Origin: Chitinophaga pinensis DSM 2588
GTDB lineage: Bacteria; Bacteroidota; Bacteroidia; Chitinophagales; Chitinophagaceae
Length of the DNA: 64,000 bases
Direction of reading: 5' to 3'
Assembly: GCF_000024005.1 (NCBI RefSeq)
Contig: NC_013132.1
Coordinates: 7,124,001 to 7,188,000, forward strand
Both the position numbers and the translations under genes were made by a program. Numbering within the stretch: position 1 is the stretch's first letter; every line of letters begins with the position of its first letter. The notes under the pieces are model-generated. The model made no database searches, was not told where the DNA came from, and saw nothing but the letters and a program-made list of their open reading frames with translations. Positions 9,123 through 17,616 of the stretch are shown in pieces.

Positions 9123-10541
9123 CTAATCCTTTTTTTTCCATACCGCATAGTATACCGGTATACCCAGTAATACAATGCATAGCCCGGGCCATGTATAAAG
9201 CGGTTTATAGACCAATAGCGCCACGCAAATGATGCTGGCCGATATAATATACATTAATGGCAATACAGGGTAACCAAAGGCTTTATATGGCCTTGGAAGC
9301 TCAGGTCTTCTACGGCGCAGGCGGAAGATACCGACGATGGTGAGGATGTAAAAAATCAGTACGACGAAGATAACATAGTCCAGCAACTGACCGTATTTGC
9401 CGCTGAGGCATAACAGCGAAGCCCAGATACACTGGATCCATAAGGCTTTACCTGGTACCGCATTTCTATTCAGCGTAGCCAGTTGTTTAAAGAAAACGCC
9501 ATCCTTTGCCATCGTATAACACACCCTTGCTCCGGACAGTATCAGTCCGTTATTACAGCCAAAAGTAGACACCATCAGCAGTCCGGCAATGATATACGTC
9601 CCCCTTGCCCCAAAGATCTTTACAGCCGCAGCTACACCTACCCTTTCGTTTTCTGCGAATGCGATCTCCCGGAGAGGTAATACCCCAAGATAAACCAGGT
9701 TGGTGGCGACATAAATCACGGTAACGATCAATGTACCCAGGAAAAGACTTCTCCCGATATTACGTTCCGGTCGTTTGATCTCACCTGCAATAAAGGTGAC
9801 ATTATTCCAGGAATCACTGCTGAACAGACTGCCCACCATACTACCGGCTATAGCGCCCAAAGCGGCAAACCCTGCACCGGCATAAGCACTCAGATGGGTC
9901 ATGCCACCTGTTGCACTCATTTGCTGCAATACGAATCCGCTTCGCCAGTTGGCATCCCAGATCGTCTTATTCGCCGCAAAACAACCGAACAGGATCAATG
10001 CCAGCAGGGCGGCAATCTTCGCCAGTGTAAAACCGGTCTGTATCAGCTTCCCTTCCTTTACCCCAAGTGTATTGATGAAGGTGAGTAATACGATCAGCAG
10101 AATGGAAGTAAGCTGTGCGGCAGATATGGTCATAAAGCCCAGATCTGCCACAATATGCTTCTCACTCAATACAGGAAACATATACGCCGAGAACTTGGCA
10201 AATGCCACTCCTACTGCGGCAATAGAACCTGCCTGTATCACCGTAAAGAAACTCCAGCCAAACAGGAAGCCCGTCAGCCGGTTAAACGCTTCCTTCAGGT
10301 ATACATACTGTCCGCCGGCATGTGGGAACATGCCGCTTAACTCTCCATAACTCAGCGCTGCCGTCAGTGTAAGCAGACCGGTAATAATCCATATCAACAC
10401 CAGCCAGCCGGCGGAGCCTACATTACGGGTAATATCGGCGCTTACCAGGAAAATACCTGAACCGATCATAGAGCCGGCTACAATCATCGTAGCGTCCAGC
10501 AGTCCGAAGGACCGCCGGAAAGATGTTGGTTGATCTGACAT
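9123..10541 (-). CDS. APC-family amino acid permease
   Basis: A 472-residue inner-membrane transporter with about 12 hydrophobic segments. The N-terminus carries the APC signature GLLDATMIVAGSMIGSGIFLVSADI, where the unwound first helix binds the amino acid backbone. Further family marks are SYGELSGMFPHAGGQYVYLKEAF and SSDSWNNVTFIAGEIKRPERNI. It is the last gene of a three-gene unit, 12 bases after the aldehyde dehydrogenase. In that setting it most likely imports the amino acid that the two enzymes degrade, perhaps hydroxyproline or a related imino acid. The substrate is inference from context. Confidence 0.88.
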   Translation of the reverse strand: MSDQPTSFRRSFGLLDATMIVAGSMIGSGIFLVSADITRNVGSAGWLVLIWIITGLLTLTAALSYGELSGMFPHAGGQYVYLKEAFNRLTGFLFGWSFFTVIQAGSIAAVGVAFAKFSAYMFPVLSEKHIVADLGFMTISAAQLTSILLIVLLTFINTLGVKEGKLIQTGFTLAKIAALLALILFGCFAANKTIWDANWRSGFVLQQMSATGGMTHLSAYAGAGFAALGAIAGSMVGSLFSSDSWNNVTFIAGEIKRPERNIGRSLFLGTLIVTVIYVATNLVYLGVLPLREIAFAENERVGVAAAVKIFGARGTYIIAGLLMVSTFGCNNGLILSGARVCYTMAKDGVFFKQLATLNRNAVPGKALWIQCIWASLLCLSGKYGQLLDYVIFVVLIFYILTIVGIFRLRRRRPELPRPYKAFGYPVLPLMYIISASIICVALLVYKPLYTWPGLCIVLLGIPVYYAVWKKKD

Positions 10542-10553
10542 AGGGTACTGGGT

Positions 10554-12002
10554 TTATCGCACAAACTGATTGTCCTCCTGGCGCCATATGCCCAGGGGAT
10601 TGGCTGCCTTCAATGCATCCGGCAGCATATCATCTGTGAAGTTCTGAAAACATACAGGTCTCACCCAGCGGCGGATAGCACTCGTGCCCACCGAAGTAAA
10701 ACGCTGGTCGGTAGTAGCGGGGAACGGTCCGCCGTGTACCATTGCTGCACATACTTCCACGCCGGTAGGCGGGTTATTGAGAATAACACGGCCCGCAAGG
10801 GTCGATTGTATGGTGATAACATCTTTCCATTGTGCGGTATCTGCCGGTGTACCAACGATGGTAGTCGTCAGTTGTCCATGCAGACTTTTCAGCACCGCAA
10901 TCAGCTCCGCTTTATCTGTACATTCAACGATCAGTGAATAAGGGCCGAAGAGCTCTTCTTTCAGAGCCGGATTAATCAGGAAAGCATTCGCCGTCGTTCT
11001 TGCCAATGCCGGCCAGGCTTCCATGCTTGCCGGAACAGCTGATTCATTGACGAGGGTCACGGCTGGTTCTGTCAGCATACGGGTACGGCCTTTATCATAT
11101 GCTTCGCAGATGCCTTTATGCAGCATCTTCTGCGGGGCGACAGCTGCTATTGCCGTTCCCAGTTGCTGTATAAATAATTCCAGCGTTTCTCCCTTCAGTC
11201 CGATCAGAATACCAGGATTGGTACAGAACTGCCCCATACCCAGTGTAATGGAAGTAGCGAAGGTCTGCGCCAGTTGCGCCGATTGTGTAGCCAGTGCATC
11301 CGGATAAAACACCACAGGATTGATGCTGCTCATTTCTGCAAATACAGGGATCGGTACTTCCCGCTGTGCCGCATAATCCAGTAAAGCTTTTCCTCCCTGG
11401 AAAGAACCGGTAAAACCGACGCCTGTCGCCAGCGGATGCATGACCAATTCTTTCCCGATGGCGTTCCCGTCTCCCGTCACATGTTGTACGGTATATACCG
11501 GCATACCGCTTTCTTTAATTGCGGCTTGCATGGCTTCAAACGCTAACTGGGAGGTACGCGGATGCGCAGGATGTCCCTTGATTACAACAGTAGCGCCGGC
11601 CGCTAACGCGCTGGCCGTATCTCCACCTGCGGTAGAAAAAGCAAATGGGAAATTACTCGCGCCAAAGACCACTACCGGACCAACAGGCAACAGCATTCTA
11701 CGGATATCCGGCTTAGCCGGTGTAGCCTCCGGTTTTGCCGTATCGATCACTGCTTCTACCCAGCTACCTTCTTTGATCAGCGTGGCAAAAAGCTGTAACT
11801 GCGAAGTGGTACGCGTGAGCTCTCCATTTAACCGGGGAAGCGGTAGATTGGATTCTGCATGTGCCGCTGCAACCAATGGTTCCCTTTGTGCTTCAATAGC
11901 TGCCGCTATCGCTTCAAGGAACGCAGCCCTGGCAACAGCCGTCGTATACCTGTACTCCTCAAAAGCAGCCGCTGCGCGCTGCATGATTTCATCTGTCTGC
12001 AT
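10554..12002 (-). CDS. Aldehyde dehydrogenase, 2,5-dioxovalerate (ketoglutarate semialdehyde) type
   Basis: A 482-residue NAD(P)-dependent aldehyde dehydrogenase close to alpha-ketoglutarate semialdehyde dehydrogenases. Visible are the cofactor region GPVVVFGASNFPFAFSTAGGDTASALAAG, the glycine loop GFTGSFQGG, the general base Glu in VFAEMSSINP and the nucleophile Cys in GMGQFCTNPG. The chosen ATG lies 10 bases after the stop of the DapA-family gene; the longer frame would overlap that gene by 41 bases. Together with the upstream lyase it would oxidise 2-oxoglutarate semialdehyde to 2-oxoglutarate. This is the last step of 4-hydroxyproline and of some sugar-acid pathways. Confidence 0.88.
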   Translation of the reverse strand: MQTDEIMQRAAAAFEEYRYTTAVARAAFLEAIAAAIEAQREPLVAAAHAESNLPLPRLNGELTRTTSQLQLFATLIKEGSWVEAVIDTAKPEATPAKPDIRRMLLPVGPVVVFGASNFPFAFSTAGGDTASALAAGATVVIKGHPAHPRTSQLAFEAMQAAIKESGMPVYTVQHVTGDGNAIGKELVMHPLATGVGFTGSFQGGKALLDYAAQREVPIPVFAEMSSINPVVFYPDALATQSAQLAQTFATSITLGMGQFCTNPGILIGLKGETLELFIQQLGTAIAAVAPQKMLHKGICEAYDKGRTRMLTEPAVTLVNESAVPASMEAWPALARTTANAFLINPALKEELFGPYSLIVECTDKAELIAVLKSLHGQLTTTIVGTPADTAQWKDVITIQSTLAGRVILNNPPTGVEVCAAMVHGGPFPATTDQRFTSVGTSAIRRWVRPVCFQNFTDDMLPDALKAANPLGIWRQEDNQFVR

Positions 12003-12012
12003 GGATAGCTCG

Positions 12013-12927
12013 TTAAAGTGAAAGATAATCAGGTAATACCGGTCTTGTAGCAATAGCGGAGTCGATCACCTTCAGGATCCTTGTTCTCTCTTCTCCTACC
12101 AGTGCCAGGCGGGGCGCTCTTACGAGTTCACTACCCAATCCTGCCTGCTGTTCTGCCAGTTTGATATACTGTACCAGTTTAGGATGCAGGTCCAGTTCCA
12201 GTAGGGGCAGGAACCAGCGGTAAATAGCCAGTGCTTCTGCAATACGACCTGCTTTCGTCAGTTTATAGATAGCCACGGTTTCCGCCGGGAACGCACATAC
12301 CAGTCCGCCGACCCAACCATTCGCGCCCAATATCATTTCTTCCATCGCCAGTGTATCTACTCCGCACAGCAGACTAAAACGATCACCGAAACGACTGATC
12401 ATACGAGTCACGTTGGATACATCACGGGTAGATTCTTTTACTGCCTGTATATTACTATACGCCTGCAACTGATCAAAAATGGCCAGTGTTACTTCCACTT
12501 TATAATCAACAGGATTGTTATAGATCATAATGGGCAGTTCTGTGGAAGCAGCGACTGCCTTAAAGTATTCCGCTGTTTCGCGTTCATCGCTTTTATAACG
12601 CATCGGTGGCAACAGCATTAAACCTTTAGCCCCCCAGGCAGCTGCCAGCTTTGCCTGTCTGATCGCTTCCGCAGTAGCACCTTCTGCAATATTCATGACA
12701 ACCGGGATCTTCCCCGCTACCTGTTCTACTGCATACTTCGTCAGTGTTTCTTTTTCTGCAGTAGTAATGACACTGGCCTCACCCAGTGAACCGCCCAAGA
12801 TAACCCCATCAATACCGGCAGCGATCTGGGCTTGCAGGTTCTTACCGAACAGCGGCAGGTCCAGTTCATCAGCGGCTGTAAACTTTGTGGTAAATGCGGG
12901 AAATATTCCTTTCCATTCAATAGCCAT
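12013..12927 (-). CDS. DapA-family lyase/deaminase (hydroxyproline-pathway type)
   Basis: A 304-residue class I aldolase-fold enzyme of the dihydrodipicolinate synthase family. The Schiff-base Lys sits in IQAVKEST, the catalytic Tyr in IMIYNNPVD, and the substrate loop reads GGSLGEAS. Pairing with a ketoglutarate-semialdehyde dehydrogenase points to the branch that deaminates pyrroline-4-hydroxy-2-carboxylate to 2-oxoglutarate semialdehyde. Dehydratases of sugar acids are the alternative. It is the promoter-proximal gene of the lyase-dehydrogenase-permease unit and is divergent from an AraC regulator. The hydroxyproline epimerase and oxidase that would complete the route are not in the window, so the pathway name stays provisional. 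Confidence 0.85.
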   Translation of the reverse strand: MAIEWKGIFPAFTTKFTAADELDLPLFGKNLQAQIAAGIDGVILGGSLGEASVITTAEKETLTKYAVEQVAGKIPVVMNIAEGATAEAIRQAKLAAAWGAKGLMLLPPMRYKSDERETAEYFKAVAASTELPIMIYNNPVDYKVEVTLAIFDQLQAYSNIQAVKESTRDVSNVTRMISRFGDRFSLLCGVDTLAMEEMILGANGWVGGLVCAFPAETVAIYKLTKAGRIAEALAIYRWFLPLLELDLHPKLVQYIKLAEQQAGLGSELVRAPRLALVGEERTRILKVIDSAIATRPVLPDYLSL

Positions 12928-12931
12928 AGAA

Positions 12932-12954
12932 GAACAATTTTTTGTTCAAAAGTA
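12932..12954 (-). promoter_or_regulatory. Candidate promoter and operator of the lyase-dehydrogenase-permease unit
   Basis: On the minus strand the sequence TACTTTTG matches the Bacteroidota -7 consensus TAnnTTTG. It is followed immediately by GAACAA-TTTT-TTGTTC, an inverted repeat with 6-bp arms. The repeat would lie over the transcription start, about 5 bases before the ATG, a good place for a regulator to block or sense initiation. Confidence 0.5.
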
Positions 12955-13258
12955 TCAGAAAGAGAGAAAGAGCGCCTATCTGATAGTAATCAATTATTAC
13001 CTGATATTAACCTGTTTTCATAGGGCCTGGGGCATATATACCGGCACTTAACCTTTTTTTGACCTGATCTTATATTTTTTCACAAAATCCGGGTTAAAAT
13101 CTGTAATATTGGTACACAGTGAATAATTGTAAAATTCACACTCATTAGTGTCAGAAGTATCAACCAGTATAACGCGTAATTACTACGCAAGAAAGATTCA
13201 AGACCTGTAAATACATTCCTGCAAGCCAACTTGCGCTTACTATTAAAATTGCTACCAG
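12955..13258. other. Divergent intergenic region before the AraC gene
   Basis: About 300 AT-rich bases between the lyase promoter and the AraC start. The one visible element is GTGAAT-N9-ATTCAC at 13119-13139, a possible operator. No gene, RNA or terminator was recognised here. Confidence 0.4.
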
Positions 13259-14134
13259 ATGAAAGTGTTACAGTTTACCATACCTGTTCCGCTGGACAAA
13301 TCCATTATTGTACAGAAAGACGTACTGCCTTACTTCTATCCCCATCTGCACAGACACCAGGAGATCCAGCTCACCTGGATACAGCAGGGTGAAGGTACCC
13401 TGGTGGCCGACAATAATATGCATCCGTTCCGGCCCAGTGAGATTTATTGGCTGGGGGCTAATCAACCGCATATTTTCAAAAGCGAGGCATCTTATTTTCA
13501 ACCCAAGAGCCGGAAAAAAATAGTGGCGCTGGTAATATTCTTTAATCCGGACGGCGAACTGGCAGGCTTCTTCAATCTGCCGGAAATCAAAGTTCTGAAG
13601 AACTTTATCCAGCAACACCAGTCAGGCTTTAAAGTACCTCCCGAACATGCCACGGAGATCTCCAGCCGTATGCTGAAGATCACCAACAGCTCCGGAACCG
13701 AACAATTATTGCAGTTTGTCGAACTGCTGAAACAGTTATCCGGTTGCCCGGATATTACACCACTGGCCTCCGGCCAGCGTGCACAGCCTGTCAGCGAACA
13801 TGAAGGGATCCGTATCGGGAATATCTACAATTATATCATGCATCATTATGATAAACCCATCACCCTGGAAGACGCCGCCAAACAGGCATGTATGACGCCG
13901 CAGGCATTCTGCCGCTTCTTCAAAAAGCATACGCTGCATACCTTCGTTTCCTTCCTGAATGAAGTAAGAATCAATGAAGCCTGTAAAAAACTGACGGATG
14001 GCAGTTATGATAATATTGCTACCGTGGCGTATACCTGCGGATTTAACAGTATCACCAATTTTAACCGGGTATTTAAGTCTGTCACCCAGCGATCCCCCAG
14101 TGAATATATGAACAGTTATTTCCAGAGTGTTTAA
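13259..14134 (+). CDS. AraC-family transcriptional regulator
   Basis: A 291-residue regulator. An N-terminal cupin sensor (about 20-110) begins around HLHRHQEIQLTWIQQGEGTLVADN and includes IYWLGANQPHIFKS. The C-terminal double helix-turn-helix (about 190-290) reads YDKPITLEDAAKQACMTPQAFCRFFKKHT and IATVAYTCGFNSITNFNRVFKSVTQRSPSEY, a complete AraC signature. It is divergent from the DapA-family operon across about 330 bases, which suggests that it controls that catabolic unit in response to its substrate. The direction of control (activation or repression) cannot be read from the sequence. Confidence 0.9.
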   Translation: MKVLQFTIPVPLDKSIIVQKDVLPYFYPHLHRHQEIQLTWIQQGEGTLVADNNMHPFRPSEIYWLGANQPHIFKSEASYFQPKSRKKIVALVIFFNPDGELAGFFNLPEIKVLKNFIQQHQSGFKVPPEHATEISSRMLKITNSSGTEQLLQFVELLKQLSGCPDITPLASGQRAQPVSEHEGIRIGNIYNYIMHHYDKPITLEDAAKQACMTPQAFCRFFKKHTLHTFVSFLNEVRINEACKKLTDGSYDNIATVAYTCGFNSITNFNRVFKSVTQRSPSEYMNSYFQSV

Positions 14135-14238
14135 GTACTTATCAGGCACCCGGCATTTCGCAGGATTAAAAGACAGCTCAACTGAAGTCTGTTGACAGCC
14201 AATCATGTTATTTTTGTAGCGCTTTCTTTTCTATATAT

Positions 14239-14313
14239 AGTCAGACTATAGTTATCCTGCCTTAGTGCGCCGTTCTTTACGCAGCATTAGCGTAGGATAA
14301 GTATAGTCCGACT
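14239..14313. repeat. Imperfect 20-bp-arm inverted repeat of unknown role
   Basis: AGTCAGACTATAGTTATCCT at 14239-14258 and AGGATAAGTATAGTCCGACT at 14294-14313 are inverted copies matching at 18 of 20 positions, around a 35-base loop. The loop itself contains partly complementary CTTAGTGCG and CGCAGCATTAG. It lies in a 340-base gap between the AraC and aldo/keto reductase genes, which contains no other visible feature. It could be a transcript hairpin, a REP-like element or a relic. Confidence 0.55.
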
Positions 14314-14477
14314 AATACCAGGACACCTCCTCCTCCTGATTCCCCCACTTTTTCTCCCCGGATACCCCTCCTTACGCTCTTTTTTAATAGTTGCCCTGCC
14401 ATTTATTACCGCTATTCCCGCCATTGCTGTTTTTCTTACAAATAGCACTATCTTGTACGTCCAAAAAAAACCACATT

Positions 14478-15473
14478 ATGAGTGCTTATGTTCCTGCAAG
14501 TGAACGCTATGATACGATGATATACAACCGTTGCGGTAAAAGCGGTATCCGCCTCCCGGCGGTTTCACTGGGTCTCTGGCATAACTTCGGGTCTATCGAT
14601 AACTTTGAAAATGGCCGTGCTATCGTACGTCGTGCCTTCGATAAAGGGATTACCCATTTCGACCTGGCCAACAACTATGGTCCGGTACCCGGATCTGCAG
14701 AAGAGAATTTCGGCGCGATCTTACAGAAAGACTTTACAGGCAACCTGCGCGATGAACTGGTCATCTCTACGAAGGCCGGTTATCATATGTGGCCTGGTCC
14801 GTACGGAGACTGGGGGTCCCGTAAATATGTGCTGTCCAGCCTCGATCAGAGTCTGCGTCGTATGAAACTCGGCTATGTCGACATCTTCTACTCTCACCGT
14901 CCCGATCCGGAAACGCCGATAGAAGAAACCATGGGCGCTCTGGATACTGCCGTTCGTCAGGGTAAGGCTTTATATGTCGGTCTGTCCAACTATACTGCAG
15001 AACAGACAAAAGCTGCACTGGCCGTATTACAATCATTAGGCACTCCCTGCCTGATCCATCAGCCGAAATACTCTATGTTTGAAAGATGGGTAGAAGGTGG
15101 TCTGCTCGATGTACTGGAAGCGAATGGCGTAGGTTGTATTCCATTCTCTCCCCTGGCACAGGGTTTACTGACTGATCGTTACCTGAAAGGTATTCCTGAA
15201 GGGTCAAGGGCCAGCAAGCCAAGCGGATTCCTGAAAGCGGATCATATCACCCCAGAGAAACTGGATAAGATCCAGCGGCTGAATGCCATCGCACTGCAAA
15301 GAGGTCAGACGCTGGCACAAATGGCACTGGCATGGATACTGAAAGACAAACGTGTGACCACTGTACTGATAGGGGCCAGCTCTGTAGAACAACTGGATAA
15401 TAACCTGGGTGCATTACACAAGGTGCAGTTTGACGCAGCAGAATTACAGGAAATTGAAAACATCCTGCGATAA
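14478..15473 (+). CDS. Aldo/keto reductase, YghZ/GprA type
   Basis: A 331-residue NADPH-dependent oxidoreductase with a TIM-barrel fold. The family tetrad is visible: Asp and Tyr in FDLANNYGP, Lys in VISTKAGYHMW and His in YSHRPDPETP. The stretch WPGPYGDWGSRKYVLSSLDQSL is characteristic of the YghZ group, which reduces L-glyceraldehyde 3-phosphate and methylglyoxal. The usual start MSAYVPASERY follows a long A run; the longer frame would add 29 hydrophobic residues without a family counterpart. The gene stands alone and is followed by a strong hairpin terminator. The in vivo substrate is not certain. Confidence 0.9.
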   Translation: MSAYVPASERYDTMIYNRCGKSGIRLPAVSLGLWHNFGSIDNFENGRAIVRRAFDKGITHFDLANNYGPVPGSAEENFGAILQKDFTGNLRDELVISTKAGYHMWPGPYGDWGSRKYVLSSLDQSLRRMKLGYVDIFYSHRPDPETPIEETMGALDTAVRQGKALYVGLSNYTAEQTKAALAVLQSLGTPCLIHQPKYSMFERWVEGGLLDVLEANGVGCIPFSPLAQGLLTDRYLKGIPEGSRASKPSGFLKADHITPEKLDKIQRLNAIALQRGQTLAQMALAWILKDKRVTTVLIGASSVEQLDNNLGALHKVQFDAAELQEIENILR

Positions 15474-15589
15474 ACATCGGATCTGCCGATCAATGCACGG
15501 TAATATCCCCCCCCATATCGCAATATCAATGTGTTTCCGCCCGGGGTTACTTACTACGTACAGGAAAGACATTGATGTTATAAAATAAG

Positions 15590-15630
15590 AAGAAGCCTTC
15601 CGGAATGTTACCTCCGGAAGGCTTCTTTTA
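15590..15630. terminator. Strong intrinsic terminator
   Basis: AGAAGCCTTCCGG pairs perfectly with CCGGAAGGCTTCT across a 10-base loop, and the stem is followed by TTTA. It ends the aldo/keto reductase transcript and, read from the other side, the convergent phosphosulfolactate synthase transcript. Confidence 0.85.
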
Positions 15631-15713
15631 TTCATCGAGAGATGATTACTTCTTGATATAGCCAACTTGTGACTTTCTGTGCGGGAATCTGGTCCTATGC
15701 TACCACTTCCACA

Positions 15714-16487
15714 TTATTTTGTTCCGTCCAGGTAAAAATGGAAACTATCGCCACGTAAACCTACGCGCATCGCTTCCAGTGAAATCACCTCATTATAAGC
15801 GATATTACCCAGGTTGGCATTACAACCCATCAGGTCCAGGAAATACAGCTGCTGGTCCTTTCTGGGCGCTTCCCAGATAATCTTCTCTCCGGATACCTGC
15901 GTCAGGATTTCCTGTACCAGCCCTTCCCTTACCTCACCGGAATCACGGTACAGACCTACCGTACCCGTTTCTCTTGCTTCTGCAATGATATACTCAGAAC
16001 CGGCAGAAAGCTCCGCTTTGATCAGTTCTATCCATTTATAAGGCGGCGTGATATGCTCTCGGTCTTTATCTTTTGAACCGATTTCGCTCAGTACAGTGCC
16101 TAATTTTGCCAGTTTCTCGATATACCCGCATTTCTCTGCATGTGGGATGGAAAGAGAACCGTCAGATACTTCAAAGTAATTGATGCCGTACTTTTTTACC
16201 ACATCGATATAATCATCGAACTGATTACGGATAATGAAAGCCTCCAACAGCAGACCACCAAAATAAACAGGGATATTATATGATTGATATACTTTGATCT
16301 TTTCATCCAGGTTAGGCGTTACATAAGCCGTACCGAAAGCCAGCTTCACCATATCTACGTGTGCTGAAGATACAGACAGGAAGTCTTTTGTATCCTGCAG
16401 GCTCAGCCCCTTGTCAGTCACCATTGTAATACCAAATGAACGAGGTTGTTTCGTACGTTCAGGAATTTTGTCCAGGTTAAAATTCAT
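15714..16487 (-). CDS. Phosphosulfolactate synthase (ComA-like)
   Basis: A 257-residue TIM-barrel protein of the ComA family, which joins sulfite to phosphoenolpyruvate to give phosphosulfolactate. Family landmarks are the N-terminal RSFGITMVTDKGLSL, VDMVKLAFGTAY, VYFGGLLLEAF, YFEVSDGS, EIGSKD, IIAEARE and the C-terminal VISLEAMRVGLRGDSF. Length is typical. In archaea the product feeds coenzyme M. Bacteroidota make no coenzyme M, so sulfolactate, sulfopyruvate or a sulfonolipid precursor is a more likely end point, which is inference. No partner gene of a sulfonate route (ComB, ComC, ComDE or an acyltransferase) lies nearby; the upstream neighbour is an EamA exporter in the same direction. 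Confidence 0.88.
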   Translation of the reverse strand: MNFNLDKIPERTKQPRSFGITMVTDKGLSLQDTKDFLSVSSAHVDMVKLAFGTAYVTPNLDEKIKVYQSYNIPVYFGGLLLEAFIIRNQFDDYIDVVKKYGINYFEVSDGSLSIPHAEKCGYIEKLAKLGTVLSEIGSKDKDREHITPPYKWIELIKAELSAGSEYIIAEARETGTVGLYRDSGEVREGLVQEILTQVSGEKIIWEAPRKDQQLYFLDLMGCNANLGNIAYNEVISLEAMRVGLRGDSFHFYLDGTK

Positions 16488-16555
16488 TTTCCTAAAGTTT
16501 TGCTGCGTTTACTTCCTTTTTTAATAAACTACGGGCAAAGGTATTTAAAAAATGT

Positions 16556-17500
16556 TCAGGCACGTTGCCTGTTAAAAGATAGTTTGTAGTTGGGGAAATT
16601 AGTTAACAATACGCCCACCAGTATGACAAACATACCCAATAACTGCATCCAGCTAAGTTGCTCATTTACAAAAGCCCAGCCCATCAGCACCGCCACTACG
16701 GGATTAACGTAGGTATGGGTGCTGACCAATGCCGGCGGACGCACTGTTATGAGCCAGGTAAATGCCATATAGGCTATCAGGGAGCCGAAGAAAACGAGAT
16801 ATAATAATCCGGCCCATGCGGCAGCCGGTACCTGTTCTATCCTGAAACGGGACCACTCTCCCGTCATACCGCTCAGTAAGCCACTGGCAATAGCTGCCGC
16901 CAGTAACTGAATGGCACTGCTTAGTATATTAGGTGTGCGCTTATCCAGTTTTCCCTCTGCATGTAAGGCGCCGGCTACCCAGAACACCGTTCCCACCAGG
17001 ATCGCCCCGTATCCAACCCATTGCATCACATTATCAGCGTCCTGTTGTGCAGCAGCCTCTCCTCCTCCGAAAAACAGGATAATGCCCGCAAAGCCGACCA
17101 GCAGTCCCGTAATGATAAATACGTTCCCAAAGTATTCCCGCCAACGCTTCCTGTCTGCCAGCAGAAACACAAACGGCTCTGTAGCAATCATAATAGCTGC
17201 CTGTCCGGAAGTAATATACTGCTCTGACCAGGCCACAATACCACTACCACCTACCAGCATCAGGATACCGCTGACTACACACACCTTTACCACTGACCAT
17301 CCCGGCCAGGCTACCCTCCTGATACCACACCATCCCAGCAACAAAATAGCCGCCAGCAGGTAACGGAGTCCGGACAGCATAAACGGAGGGAAACCCCGCA
17401 ATCCATAGATCACGGCCAGGTACGTCGTACCCCAGACGATATACACCGCCATAAAAGCCAGTATGATCAACCACTGCGGCGCATTCCGTTCAGCATTCAT
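16556..17500 (-). CDS. EamA/DMT-family transporter
   Basis: A 314-residue inner-membrane exporter of the drug/metabolite transporter superfamily with two EamA repeats (about 14-145 and 160-300) and about ten hydrophobic segments. Typical phrases are MAVYIVWGTTYLAV near the N-terminus and ALVSTHTYVNPVVAVLMGWAFVNEQLSWMQLLGMFVILVGVLL near the end. The start MNAERNAPQ was chosen because a longer frame would run into the divergent regulator gene. It shares a 116-base regulatory region with the CGNR-type regulator and is probably its target. The substrate is unknown; metabolite or amino acid efflux is usual for the family. Confidence 0.88.
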   Translation of the reverse strand: MNAERNAPQWLIILAFMAVYIVWGTTYLAVIYGLRGFPPFMLSGLRYLLAAILLLGWCGIRRVAWPGWSVVKVCVVSGILMLVGGSGIVAWSEQYITSGQAAIMIATEPFVFLLADRKRWREYFGNVFIITGLLVGFAGIILFFGGGEAAAQQDADNVMQWVGYGAILVGTVFWVAGALHAEGKLDKRTPNILSSAIQLLAAAIASGLLSGMTGEWSRFRIEQVPAAAWAGLLYLVFFGSLIAYMAFTWLITVRPPALVSTHTYVNPVVAVLMGWAFVNEQLSWMQLLGMFVILVGVLLTNFPNYKLSFNRQRA

Positions 17501-17571
17501 GTCTCCGTTTTTACCTGTTAAATCGTATTTACTGGTATAAAAATAGTAATTTTTTATTACCAGCAAACTAA

Positions 17572-17607
17572 TTTTTGATAGTGATAATATCAAAAATCGT
17601 ATTTTTG
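17572..17607 (+). promoter_or_regulatory. Promoter with overlapping inverted repeat, CGNR regulator
   Basis: TTTTTGATA-N7-TATCAAAAA is a perfect 9-bp-arm inverted repeat (17572-17596). Its left arm supplies a TTG, and 22 bases later comes TATTTTTG (17600-17607), matching the -7 consensus TAnnTTTG. The ATG follows 9 bases later, so the transcript is almost leaderless. The repeat covers the -33 to spacer region, which suggests autorepression. Confidence 0.6.
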
Positions 17608-17616
17608 AGTACGTAA

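Noticed and set aside
14391..14477. A 29-residue hydrophobic extension of the aldo/keto reductase that looks like a signal peptide
   Set aside because: The enzyme family is cytoplasmic and starts at the MSAYVPASERY-type N-terminus; the extension is probably untranslated leader.
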